Assembly: GCA_034770075.1 (NCBI GenBank)
Contig: CM068383.1
Span: 11,249,778-11,313,777, forward strand
Source of the DNA: Aralia elata
Lineage: Eukaryota > Streptophyta > Magnoliopsida > Apiales > Araliaceae
DNA length: 64,000 nucleotides
Direction of reading: 5' to 3'
This document shows positions 1 through 10,548 of this stretch, piece by piece. The translations under genes were made by a program, and so were the position numbers. The notes beneath the pieces are model-generated. The model saw nothing but the letters and a program-made list of their open reading frames with translations, ran no database searches and was not told the DNA's origin. Each line of letters starts with the position of its first letter. Positions within the stretch are counted from its first letter, which is position 1.

Positions 1-472
1 TAGAATCAGAAAAATTAGTACCAAGAAGCCTTACTTTGTTAACAATGTCAAGGAGTTTGTCTGAGTAATCTTTGATTGTTTCTGATTCCTTCATTCTTTG
101 CATCTCAAATTCTCTGATCAGATTTAGAACTTGGATGCCTTTGACTCGTTCATTTCCTTCATACTCCTTCTTTAGGAAGTCCCAAATTTCATTTGCTGCC
201 TTCAGTGTCATGATTCTAATGAAAATTGAAGATGAAACAGCTGCAAATAAGCTAGTTTTTTCCTTTGACTTCCTTTACCTTATCTCCTTGTGATTTTTTA
301 TTTGAGCCATAGTTGGATTATTGGGTAAAGGAGGAACTTCATACGTATTTTCAACGGCTTCCCACTGATCATTAATATTAAGATAGGCTTCCATTTGGAT
401 AGCCCACACTTGATAATTCGTTCCATCAAACACTAGAGGCGCTAATGCATTCGATGAAGCTTCAGAACTCAT
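1..472 (-). pseudogene. Ty1/copia gag, 5' part, cut by the window edge
   Basis: This is the N-terminal part of a copia capsid protein, which packages element RNA in virus-like particles. It reads leftward from the ATG at 470-472. The start (MSSEASS, then FDGTNYQVWAIQMEAYL) matches the short domain that precedes UBN2-type gag. After the stop the same frame continues through AANEIWDFLKKEYEG and EFEMQRMKESETIKDYSDKL, the usual UBN2 core. One in-frame TAA lies at 275-277, so the copy is broken. The primer-binding site and an LTR lie directly upstream at 575-857. Protease, integrase and RT would be left of the window. The family call is sure; activity is very unlikely. Confidence 0.85.
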
Positions 473-574
473 CCTGCGTTAGTTGTAGGTTTTTGTGTTT
501 TGGATAGGAGAGATAGTGAGTGTTTAAGGTAAGTGGTTAGACTCACTCAACCTTAAAGGTCTCTCAAGTACTTA

Positions 575-588
575 TGGCTCTGATACTA
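575..588 (-). other. Primer-binding site of the copia element (initiator Met tRNA)
   Basis: On the minus strand this reads TAGTATCAGAGCCA, which contains the TATCAGAGCC core complementary to the 3' end of plant initiator methionine tRNA. It lies a few bases inside the LTR end at 592 and about 100 bp upstream of gag, the normal order for a copia element. Confidence 0.75.
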
Positions 589-591
589 GAT

Positions 592-857
592 TGATGGTTT
601 ATGACATAAATAAAATGTTAAAGCTGAAAAAACTAACTTAATTTTGAGACTTCTTAAGCACACACTTTATTGATCATCAAAGCACTTATTTATACAACTT
701 ATCAAAACAGAAAAACATAAAGAATGCAGCTAAATCTGCTACACGTTACATAACAGAAACTTCTAACAAAATAGCGGAAGAAAATGTTAAGCCTAACAGA
801 CTTTGACAACTTCAATTCATCATTTGTTTTTATTAAATCTCAATAACTCAAACATCA
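592..857 (-). repeat. 5' LTR of the copia element (266 bp)
   Basis: The segment begins TGATG and ends CATCA on the plus strand, so it has the TG...CA ends and short inverted termini of an LTR. One end abuts the primer-binding site of the minus-strand copia element. A length of 266 bp is normal for several plant copia lineages. The partner LTR and target duplication lie outside the window and cannot be checked. Confidence 0.75.
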
Positions 858-1230
858 GCAGCCACTGAGCTCTATTTCAGCAGCTCCTAGGGCATCATTC
901 AACAGGTTGTGGAGAGAACTAGCAATCATCAATTCCCTACAAAATGCTTTTGAAGACTTTTTATCTTCTTTATCCAGCCGCTTAATCACCACTGTAGTCC
1001 TCAAGAACCCAACTTTTCCTCTAAAAACATAGCTCAATGCACCTCTGCCCAAAACTCTGCCTACCATTTCAAAGAAACCCACGAAAATCACATATAAATA
1101 AGAAAAGCAAAATAAGGTATAATAGAATTAGAAATAAATCCAAGTGAGTACCTTCTGAAAAATGGCGAGTTACATAAAGAATTTCAGAATAATTGAATCT
1201 AACCAGGGTATGAACCACAAGAGAAATACT
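858..1230 (-). pseudogene. Receptor-like protein kinase fragment, N-lobe, two exon pieces
   Basis: Two exon pieces splice in frame on the minus strand. Exon a (1230-1152) ends with FNYSEILYVTRHFSEG, the segment before many plant receptor-like kinase domains, and has a GT donor at 1151-1150. Exon b starts at 1060 after an AG acceptor. It holds the glycine loop (GRVLGRGALSYVFRG), the ATP-binding lysine (VVIKRLDK) and the start of helix C (CRELMIASSLHN). Homology stops near 915, where unrelated sequence runs to the copia LTR at 857. The hinge, catalytic HRD and DFG segments are absent, so no kinase can be made. The element may have inserted into, or rearranged, a host kinase gene. The exact kinase family is not resolved. 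Confidence 0.65.
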
Positions 1231-1319
1231 CTGTAAGGAATAGGCAGGGATATAGAAATAAATTAGGAATAGTGGAGGCTAGTTAATAAGCCATTAGTTA
1301 GTTTTCATTGATTTACAAT

Positions 1320-1480
1320 CGTGGAGTGAATCAATGAAATCGTAGAGTGGAATCAACGCAGTCGTAGAGTCAGTTATAGAGTCGTAGAGTGAAATCAATG
1401 CAGTCGTAGAGTCAGTTGTAGAGTCGTAGAGTGAAATCAATGCAGTCGTAGAGCCAATTGTAGAGTCGTAGAGTGGAATA
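1320..1480 (+). repeat. Tandem CGTAGAGT repeat tract
   Basis: About 150 bp built from variants of the word TCGTAGAGT, spaced by TGAAATCAATGCAG and CAGTTGTAGAG segments in a higher-order unit near 60 bp repeated about two and a half times. No reading frame or transposon terminus is attached. The same word is dense in the Athila LTRs (20490-20810, 28885-29190) and, reversed, in the LTR at 50838-52704. Confidence 0.8.
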
Positions 1481-1759
1481 GACCTAGCGTCCGCAATATT
1501 AAACTACAGACGAGACTTACTTAAAAACGGCTTCGTTTTCCAGTTGTCCATAACTAGCGTCCGCAATTTAATACTACAGACGGAGAATTGTACAAGGAGG
1601 AGTATTTTGGATATATGTCCCATCCGCAGTATTAAACTGCGGTATATTGAAAATTAAATTGCGGACGAGGGCTCTATTTAATCGTTCGATCAACGGATGG
1701 ATGGTTACGATCTGTTGTAAGGATACATTTAAATTTATAACGTTGGTTATGGATCAGTC

Positions 1760-1800
<41 letters not shown>

Positions 1801-2297
1801 TTCATAACAAATACTTGCTATAATTAATATTAGGACAAATAGATCTTTTATCGTCCATTGTACACAAGAACGATCTAGAATTTTAAAAAAGTCCGTTATT
1901 CGCCGCTATTACTAGTGAATGACGAGGTACATCCGCTACTAATAGTAATGGATAATGATAAATTTATAATTAATATTACTTAGTGACCTGACAAGGTGGG
2001 TTGTCGCCTATATCTGCTTATCTTAAATGGGTTTGGATTCATATTTATTCAATAAAAATTATAAATGATCTAACCCATGTTCGTCCAGTTATTTCTCTCT
2101 CTCTCTCTCTCTCTCAATCCAATTGTCTGATTTACACCGCACTGTGTCTAAAATCTGAAGTTCAAAAAGCTAATTTGTAATTGGAGATTGTATTTGTTAT
2201 TTTTCAAAAGTCTTATTTTCCAAAATTGTCAATACTGATTTGGGTCTTGGATAAGGTGGAACTTGCTGAAATTAAACATCAGGAATCAGGATCTATG

Positions 2298-2331
<34 letters not shown>

Positions 2332-2399
2332 AGTCATATTTAAAGTTGGGTAAAAATTCATATTATTCAACTAATCTCTGACCGTTTAAAAAAAGATCG
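1481..2399. other. Gene-free stretch with microsatellites and GCGTCCGCAAT repeats
   Basis: No gene is visible. Two related segments at 1490-1600 share AGCGTCCGCAAT and ACTACAGACG words, and a reversed version appears at 1625-1665, suggesting the decayed end of a DNA transposon. A TA microsatellite lies at 1763-1794, a TC microsatellite near 2094-2116 and another TA tract near 2299-2327. Confidence 0.5.
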
Positions 2400-2404
2400 A
2401 ATGA

Positions 2405-2600
2405 CCTAAGATTTACTTCATTCACACAATAGTTGTGCAGATGAGATATATTATCCGCACAACTATTATATTCATAGTTAAAATTGGATGAGAGTTCTAT
2501 CCATCCAACGCGCCGCATAACAGTTATGCAGATAGTGAACCCTATCCGCATAATAGTTATGCAGATGGGATATACTATCTACACAATTATTGTGCGGATA
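2405..2600. repeat. Cluster of short inverted repeats (ATAGTTGTGCAGAT type)
   Basis: Several copies of a palindromic module alternate: a CACAAYTATTGTGCGGAT-like half and its complement ATAGTTATGCAGATGGGATA. They lie at about 2406-2470 and 2510-2600. The arms could fold into small hairpins. There is no reading frame. It abuts the foldback pair at 2612 and may be part of the same composite repeat. Confidence 0.5.
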
Positions 2601-2611
2601 TATATATATAT

Positions 2612-2804
2612 AGGAGAATTTTCAAAAGCGAACTCTTAAAAAACGAACCAAAGACGAACCGTCGTCTTTGGTGTCTATGGCGACGATTCGACCCGTCGCC
2701 AAAGATTACATGGCTACGGCGACGGGTCGAATCGTCGCCATAGACACCAAAGACGACGGTTCGTCTTTGGTTTGTTTTTTAAGGTTCGCTTTATAAAGTT
2801 CTCC
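2612..2804. mobile_element. Foldback MITE, copy 1
   Basis: The 193-bp unit starts AGGAGAATT and ends TTCTCCT. Its left arm (AAGCGAAC, CGAACCAAAGACGAACC, then GTCTATGGCGACGATTCGAC) is repeated in reverse complement in the right arm, leaving a loop of about 20 bases around 2700-2718. The whole unit is therefore one long hairpin. No coding capacity. A second unit follows directly with its centre reversed. The superfamily is not recognised. Confidence 0.75.
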
Positions 2805-2974
2805 TATAAAAGCGAACCAAAGACGAACCGTCGTCTTTGGTGTCTATGGCGACGATTCGACCCGTCGCCGTAGCCATGTAATCTTTGGCGACGGGTCGAA
2901 TCGTCGCCATAGACACCAAAGACGACGGTTCGTCTTTGGTTCGCTTTTTAAGGGTTCGCTTTAGAATCTTACCC

Positions 2975-2977
<3 letters not shown>
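2805..2977. mobile_element. Foldback MITE, copy 2 (centre inverted relative to copy 1)
   Basis: Starting at AAAAGCGAACCAAAGACG, this unit repeats the arms of the preceding one and ends CGCTTTAGAATCTTACCC. Its central loop (GTAGCCATGTAATCTTTGG) is the reverse complement of the loop in copy 1 (2701-2718). Each unit folds on itself, and the two units can also pair with each other. Confidence 0.7.
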
Positions 2978-3013
<36 letters not shown>

Positions 3014-3429
3014 ATATATATAAGTAAACAAATTTAGGCAAATATATATACTATTACGTTTTAATTCAACGAGGTAATATAACATAAACTTATTTCTGTT
3101 ATATAACATCTGTGCTGTTTTTGCTGAACTTAAATATGTGATCATCCACTACAAGATAATTAAATTGGAGCATAATAATTCAGATTTGACAAGAGATAGG
3201 TTGTAAGCTCATTTTTGTACTTGAAATGTTATTCATCAAATGTTTTTGCTATTCAAAATCTGTCTTATAAAATGAGTGGTTGAATTAATGTTACAATATT
3301 TGAATAAATTATTTAATTCTTTGTGGATGCTGGATGCACCAACACTACTAGTCTTCGGGTGTGCACTTGGCGAAATCTCCTTCATCAATAAATTATAATT
3401 CTTCAAAAAAATATTTATATCTTTTAAGT

Positions 3430-3460
<31 letters not shown>

Positions 3461-3955
3461 AAACGCTTATCAATATTTAATCAACCCTTATAAGTATTTG
3501 ATTGACTTGTGTATTTTATTCCAAAATTTAATCGTTGATAAGATATTCTGAAATTTAATCATAAAAAAAGCGTCAAATCATTCTTTCCTTTATCTTGCAA
3601 TGATGTCATAATTATAAATCATTTAATATAAATTTTTATATTTATTAAATTTATATATAATTTATCAAAATGTGAAAAAAAAATGGAGATGAGCCAAACA
3701 CTCGATATCACACTAATGTTATTATCATGAAACCGAAATGTAGAGAACTTTAATTCAATTATTCATAGAACAGTTGCACAAAAGTCCTATTACACATGAC
3801 GATAAATTTATATCAATATATATGAATATATGAGATACAAAAATATTAAAAATGGACCCGAACATTATTATTATATTTTATCGTAATATATTCAAATTTA
3901 TCATAAGATTTGTCGACAATCGGATTTTATTTCTCGTTATACAATATAAGGAGGA
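2978..3955. other. AT-rich stretch with a CWC-motif relic and segmental repeats
   Basis: No intact gene. Minus-strand translation at about 3330-3385 gives FAKCTPED, two stops, then CWCI. The same short motif recurs at 8284-8335 (FAKCTFEEYWCWC), so both may be remains of a cysteine-rich peptide exon. Segments at 3470-3600 and 3715-3800 are repeated near 9415-9500, 11830-11960, 12210-12500 and 13080-13190, marking old duplications around the peptide genes. Confidence 0.4.
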
Positions 3956-4500
3956 TCATTTGCAAAAGCTTCGACAATTGGATTTTTTTTAAAAACAAGT
4001 TGATTTAACAAGCGTCGTTCAACACCAACAAGTTCCAAGGGAATTGATACATATAGAGGGGCGACAAAATTTGATGGCTTTCTCATTCAATATAGTGTTA
4101 GTTCTTAGCTCTGTAACGAGAATATTGTCACTATCTTGTGCAATGTCAGCTCTCTTGTTGATCAAACCTGCATAAAAATTAATAATAAACAAATTTGAAA
4201 TTAGATCAAAAATGGGTTGTTGGAATCTAATAAAATAGTTACATAATTTCTTAATTTTATTGCTTCTTATAAAAGAAAAAAAATACAAAAATTAAAAACG
4301 TACTTACAACAATTTTTAAATAGGTGATTCCTATTTATTTTACGTTTTAGAGTGCTGCACATTTATTAGAAAAGTCATTTATTACTCTATTTTTATCATT
4401 AAACTTGATATGTATTATCACAATTATTCTTACATGAATTAAGCAAATATGTATAAAGTTACGTACAAAGAATTATAGGTTGAAACCTTGAAATGGCCAT
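3956..4500 (-). pseudogene. Decayed paralogue of the cysteine-rich secreted peptide gene
   Basis: This is a broken copy of the gene at 13208-13679. Exon 1 begins at the ATG at 4498-4500 (MAISRFQPII, against MATSKFQPMV in the intact gene) but loses the hydrophobic signal core and reaches a stop after about 13 codons. Exon 2 (4167-3956) keeps the acceptor and much of the propeptide (LINKRADIAQDSDNIL) and cysteines up to CWC. The next cysteine codon is replaced by TGA, and a second stop precedes the terminal KSNCRSFCK. Upstream sequence with an ATATTTTTTTTCCC-type TATA region is shared with the intact gene. It cannot give a folded secreted peptide. Confidence 0.65.
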
Positions 4501-4984
4501 AGAATTGTGAAAATTGTTGGTCATGATTGCATGAATATGACATTGTTTCAACACGCGTTTGTGGGTTTATAGAGGGAAAAAAAATATAAAGTCAAATAGA
4601 TTATTACAATCATATTTCGTAATCAAATTAATTACAACAATTAGATTCTCCTTACATTTTACAATAAAAGTCCTTATTACTATTTTAGTTAGTTTCAAAT
4701 TAAATGGTTACTTATTTTAAATAATCTACTTTTTATAATAATTTGCTTATAATACCCTTAATATTAATTGTTATATTTTTATTCTCTATACATATTTATA
4801 GAGCATTATTAGTAATGTGAAGAAAATTATACAATTAAATAAGAATTTAAATATGAATAATTTTATCATTTTTTTAATATGCAAAAAAAATCAATTAAGA
4901 CTTTTATTCTGAGACGAGGGAGTACTATATAGTGACAATCTCATCACTAATTATATATATGCATTTATGTTGCGTGTAAAACTT
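4501..4984. other. AT-rich stretch with one Stowaway-like terminus
   Basis: No gene. The start is the promoter-side sequence of the peptide pseudogene. Near 4910-4923 the sequence GACGAGGGAGTA matches the right end of a Stowaway-type MITE, but a matching left end (CTCCCTC) was not found, so this is a truncated copy at best. Confidence 0.4.
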
Positions 4985-5232
4985 AGGGATGTAAATAGTA
5001 ACTGAAAAATTCGTATTCATCCGCATCCGTATTCGAAAAAAAACAAATATTATTCGTATTCGAAAAAAAACGAATATATCCGTATTTGATTTAAATGTAT
5101 CCGCAAATAAACGGATACAAATACGGATATAGGCGTATTCGTATTCGTTTAACATCCGACCGTAAATATATTCGACAAATAGCGGATATTCGGATTCGGA
5201 TTCGGATTCGTATCTAGAATTCGTATCCAAAT
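4985..5232. repeat. CGTATTCG-rich dispersed repeat, copy 1
   Basis: It begins AGGGATGTAAATAG and is filled with TATTCGTATTCG, AAACGGATAC and CGGATTCGGATTC words. A second copy at 6509-6687 has the same opening and a clean inverted end. This is a common plant intergenic repeat type without coding capacity. The right end of this copy is not clearly defined. Confidence 0.55.
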
Positions 5233-5305
5233 AACTTTATATATATATATATATTATATATAATAAGCAAAATAATATTTTTAAAGTGGTCTTCCTTATA
5301 TAATA

Positions 5306-5561
5306 CTCCCTCCGTCCCAAATTAATTGCTCAGTTTTGACTTTTTTAAGTCAAATTGACTATTTTTAGAATTAATAATTAAGCATATATAGATATATTTA
5401 AAATTATAAAAATTGGGGTTAGTAATAAATTGTATATACTTTCTTTTGGTTATAATCTCTTCACCTATATTTTAGCAAAAATAGTAAAAAGATTAGTTTT
5501 AAAAATGGTCAATTTGACTTTAAAAAATCAAAACTGAACAATTAATTTGGGACAGAGGGAG
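5306..5561. mobile_element. Stowaway-type MITE (256 bp) with TA target duplication
   Basis: The ends are CTCCCTCCGTCCC and GGGACAGAGGGAG, flanked by TA at 5304-5305 and 5562-5563. The inverted repeat runs about 57 bp inward (CCAAATTAATTGCTCAG opposite CTGAACAATTAATTTGG). Length, ends and TA duplication fit non-autonomous Tc1/mariner elements of plants, which an element encoding the transposase must move. The arms are well preserved, so this is one of the younger small elements here. Confidence 0.9.
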
Positions 5562-5563
5562 TA

Positions 5564-6508
5564 ACTAGTTTTCACTATTATATGAAAATTATTTTAAAAA
5601 TATGTCATTTTACTTCTAAAAAGTATAAAATAACACTTTTATTATAATATTAATAAACTGAAATAAATTGATTTAAGTATAGTTAATGGATTTTTACTAT
5701 TATAAAGTTAAAATATCTAAAATGTATCATTTAAAAAGAAAATTATATACTAGAAGAACAAAACTATAGCTATTAGCTTGTTATAAGTTTTTTACTTTCA
5801 AAATTTACTTGCAATGCTGGGAGGTGGGAACAATAAACAATATAATTTTATTGTTAAAATGTGTTAAGTTCGAATTAATTTATAATTAATCTAGAAGGGG
5901 GTTGAATAATTAATTCACGTTTATGAATTTTTGGGTGGAGGGAGTATTTATCACTTCCATTTGCCCAATTATTTAGAAATTAGAAGTCCAAATATTTAAA
6001 GTAAGTCCAAAGTAAATTTTGGATCAAGTTGGATTAACTAGTTGTCAGTTGTCATATATACATTATAACTCACACTCTTCATAAATATAATGAAATAAAA
6101 TAAACTTTTTATAACTATGCAAATTATAATCTATGTATTGAGGATAAATTATAAATAAAATTCCCCATAAACATATTATTAAAGTTTTAATCTAGTATTT
6201 GAGAAAAAATAATTAAATATTCAATGTAAACTTTTGAATCTAATTATAAATTATAAATATTCATACACATTACAGTATTACTCCACACACATAAAATGAA
6301 CATCTACTTATTAATAGATATCTAAACATTAATAAGTAGAGCATTCATTTTGAAATTTAGGATTTCAAAAATGATGAAAATTTATTTGAATTGTAATTTA
6401 GAACATTGATTATTGTATTTAAATATTTATTAAAAATAAATAAATTAACATTCATTCATTAATAAACTATATTTTAAAACTCATTATTTTTTTATTATAG
6501 TTACAGTT
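5564..6508. other. AT-rich stretch, nothing recognised
   Basis: No gene, clear transposon end or structured repeat. Codon-like reading frames are short and very AT-rich on both strands. Confidence 0.5.
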
Positions 6509-6687
6509 AGGGCTGTAAATGGTAATCGAAAAATTCGTATTCGTCTGCATCTGTATTCGGAAAAAAGCGAATATTATTCGTATTCGAAAAAAAGCGGATA
6601 TTATTCATATTCGGTTTAAAGGTATCTGCAAATAAACGGATACAGATACTACTGTATTTGGATCCGTATATATCCGTTTACACCCCT
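6509..6687. mobile_element. CGTATTCG-rich MITE-like repeat, copy 2
   Basis: The ends are AGGGCTGTAAATGG and GTTTACACCCCT, an imperfect terminal inverted repeat of about 11 bp. The interior matches the repeat at 4985-5232 (TATTCGTATTCG, AAACGGATACAGATA). No clear target duplication was found, so the transposon class stays open. Confidence 0.55.
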
Positions 6688-9600
6688 AGTAAAACTAACA
6701 AGGACTACATGATTATATATAATATTGTACACAAAAAGTGATAATCTCAAAAGATCACATATTGAAAGGTAAAACTATTAATCTAGTTATTTTTCTTTTC
6801 TTTTTTTTTTAATTTTATTTTTATCAATTCATGTCTTACATATATTTTTTTCCACTTATGAAAGATATTTTAGAGGCATTGTTTAATCATAAGAAAAGAA
6901 GAAGAATATAGTAATGACCTCTAGATATTAATATATCACTCAATTTTATTATAAAATTTAAATATAGTAATGTGATGGTGGTTCAATGCTACAGATATCT
7001 TGCCTAAACAATCTCGTTTAAATCAAACATTTGTTTGATCCTCCCACCGTCCATGATTAAAAGTATAACTTTTTTTATCTTTAAAAAAATGAGATAAAAT
7101 ACATAAAGTAAATGATAAGTATGTCATTTAACGGAGTCCATTATTATTAAAAAAAATAAAAATACTCATCATTTTATATAATATTGTGAAACAAAGGAAA
7201 TAGTTGATTGTTATAATTAATTAGTCATTAATACATATCACACATCTTATTGGGCTAATAAAAAGTTGTTATGAATTCATAAAAAACACTTAAAAATCAT
7301 AAATAAGTACTAGCAGGCCAACATAAAGAAAAACAAAACCATCACTTATTATTGGAGTTCATCTATCATATATTAGTACTACTGCCTCAACAGACTAACC
7401 CCTGTTTGTTAGTTTTTTTTTCTTTTTTTTTTTGGAAAGGGATAACCGGTGAAAGTTCTTCTTTTTAAAAAAATTAGAGGGAAGAACTTTCCCTTTCCTC
7501 CAAAACAAAACTCACAAACACAATTTCATTAAAGATACTACCAATTGTAATATCCTGCCCTAATTTTTTATTCATTAAGATGGTTGAAAAGTACCCCAAC
7601 AAAATGATATTAACTTTTATTTTAGGGAAACACTTTATGATGATTAATTTCATGTCGAATGTGGATTGTTAATTGGCGTGGAAATGAAAGCTATAAGATA
7701 AAAGGGGAGCATTTCCACATGTATATTTGATATTTTCACATGATTCTGTCTCACATAAAGGTGTGACCCACTTTATGTTCATATTTTATGGTATTTGGTA
7801 ACCCTCTAAACAATCTTAATGAATTTAGAGCACTATTTTTTTATCACCTCATATCTTATGTATTTAATATCGCCATAAATTTATCGTATAGATAAGGATA
7901 CTCTTTGTTTTATGGATTGACTCCTCTGAATTACAATTTTTCTCAAGTCTTTCTCAATTCTATAAATATTTGATCCTTAGATTTTATAAACAAAATCAAC
8001 GCTTATCGCCTGATTTATGCAGCTTGTAATACAACAAATTCACTATTTACTCTAAACTTACTGTTGTCCAGGAACTTAGCTTTAACAAAATCATCGAGAA
8101 AAAATATATCAACTATGTTTTTCCCTTCATTGATTTTCCATCATATTATTCTTCCAACTCCTTAGAGAATGCTTCTAATGTTTCAATATGTTATGTTAAT
8201 TCATATCAATATTTTTATTTATGAACTGTTCTTCATTAAATGTTGGGTTAAGATTGTTGTAGCTACTTTTGCATAATTTATTTAAATAGATGCACCAACA
8301 CCAGTACTCTTCAAATGTGCACTTGGCAAAACTCCCTTGATCTATAGTGCTTCAAACACAAAATTATATCATTACATTGTACATATTAGAGCCTGTTTGG
8401 GGAGCTTCTTGGTGGACTAAAAGCACTTCTAAATTAAATATAAAGTATTTTGGTGTTTGGTAACCCTCTAAAAGCATTTGTAAAGAGTAGAGATTTGGGT
8501 TAAGTTTTTTCTTGAGACTCTATTAGTCAAGCGCTAGCGACCCTATAGAGTCTTAGAAGCAGCTTAAAGCTAACACAGAAATTTTGTACTTAGTCCAAAA
8601 CTTTTGGCAAAAACACAAAGTAAAAAATTATCCTTCAATTATTAGAAGAAATAAAATTTCATACCATGCACTTACCTTAAATTTGTCATTAATACGTCCA
8701 AAAGAACTTCTATAACTATGTAACCAAACATTATTTTAATTTTTATTATAAAAACACTTTTATCAAAAGTTTTACATCAAAAAGTGTTTTATCTCATCGA
8801 GTCACTGTACCACATCACACAACTCAACCAAATAAATATTTCAATATCAAAATATAACAAGACAAATACCAAATCGTTTTAGTTGTTTCTTAGTCGACTC
8901 AACAGTTAAAAAAAATTTGGTAGCTCAACAACCCGAGTGTTTTTTTTGATTATCCTGTATTTGTGTGTCAAAAATTCATTTATAATGGCTTTTCAAATTC
9001 ATAAACTAAATTTATTATATCCTTTTAATTTTTCTTAGTATTATTCCAATACATGTGTTAATTCCTATTTACTAGTCCTCTTACATTTGTCCATATATAT
9101 ATAATAAAGACACATGTGCAGTGACTTTTAGTTCGTTAAAAAACCCAAAGAAATAAAAATAAAAATTAATATTTTATAACAAGCATACAATCAAACAAAA
9201 AAAGTGTACCCAACCATCCTTTTCCTTTTACATTCACCGGTAATTCGGCAAAGACTCATATCCTATCTCATACATACATACAATTAGAACTATAAATTAA
9301 TACAGATGTTAAAGCTACATGTAACGCTTTGCATCAAAAAAGATACTGAACGAATCGTTTTCAAGTTTATTCGTATTTTGCATGGGTTATCAAACTTGTA
9401 GTACTAAATTTTTATCAACACTTAATCAACCTTCCTTGGTGATTAATATGTGTATTTCATAACAAAATTTTAATCGTTGATGAGATATTCTGAAATTTAT
9501 GATAAGAATGTTCTTATGTATGAAAATAATCTCCTCATTATAAATTATCATGAATTGGTTATTCCTAAACGAGTCATGAAGAGTATAATGAACATAATAG

Positions 9601-9965
9601 AAGTGTTCATTATACCCTTCATGAAATTCCAATCCGAATAGAAGTGTAAAACTCAAGGTTTAATAAGTTTTAATTTAATTATGACAACAGTTAGTAATAA
9701 ATTTTATATAAATTTTCAACTAATTTACAGTTTTTATGCTCTGAAAAAATTCACATACTATTAATACAAGTAATCATGTGATTTTTTGAAATTTCAAGTT
9801 TTTATGAATTTAATTTAGTTAGGACATTAATTTAATAATAAAATTCACAACTGATAATATAATGTAACAGATTGCGGGACATGTTATGAGATTTTTTTTA
9901 GATATATTATCTTACATAAAATTGTGATGAAAAATCTTGTAATAAAATTGGTAGAACCGAAAATA
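6688..9965. other. Long AT-rich intergenic stretch, mostly unassigned
   Basis: No convincing gene in 3.3 kb. Weak features: a CTCCCACCGTCC Stowaway-like left end near 7040; a short foldback starting CCCCTGTTTGTTAG near 7400; two GTTTGGTAACCCTCTAAA segments near 7795 and 8455; a CWC-motif relic on the minus strand at 8284-8335; and 9360-9500, which repeats 12150-12310 (TTTATTCGTRYTTTGCAYGRGTTAT). None can be bounded well enough for its own entry. Confidence 0.45.
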
Positions 9966-10260
9966 AATTACAAGAAAACAGGACTATATCGAGGGTCATT
10001 GACTGTAACAATAGGTCAATGACCATCGCTAAAACCTTTAGCGACGGTCGACGAACGTCAATGACTAAATCTTATATCTATGGTCCTATGGGTCTTTAGT
10101 GACGGTCTCGGCGGTAGCTAATCTTAAGCCAAATTGGTGTATTTGATCTATACCGACGGGATATCAAAGATATTGCCATGGCCATATCCGTAGCGATACA
10201 TATTCATGGTAATGGTCTTTGGGAGCTATAGCTACGGTCACTATATCTCTTTTGAGCCAA
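9966..10260. mobile_element. Decayed CACTA-like terminal fragment
   Basis: TTACAAGAAAACAGG near 9970 resembles the CACTACAAGAAAA end of CACTA elements. It is followed by several subterminal words of the form TAGCGACGGTC, GTGACGGTCTC and GCTACGGTCAC, the spacing expected of transposase-binding subterminal repeats. The opposite end and target duplication were not found. The call is tentative. Confidence 0.35.
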
Positions 10261-10548
10261 CCTATATCCATTTTTTTTAATTTTATAAATTCATTATTTT
10301 CATTTTGGTAGTAGCAAATTATTTGAAATTAAATTCTTTTAGAAGTTCTTTTTCTATTGTAGATATAAAAATAAATAAAAAAAATCTTTCTTTTTCCTAA
10401 TGGCTTGGGTTCTTTTTAATACTTTACAAATTTGGATATTATTTAATTGTTTCAAATATGGATAGTACTTGTACTAATTTCGATAGGAAATTCATAGGTT
10501 GAAGGGTTGAACTAAAAATTTGTGAAATCAAGTTTGTGCTTTTAATTA

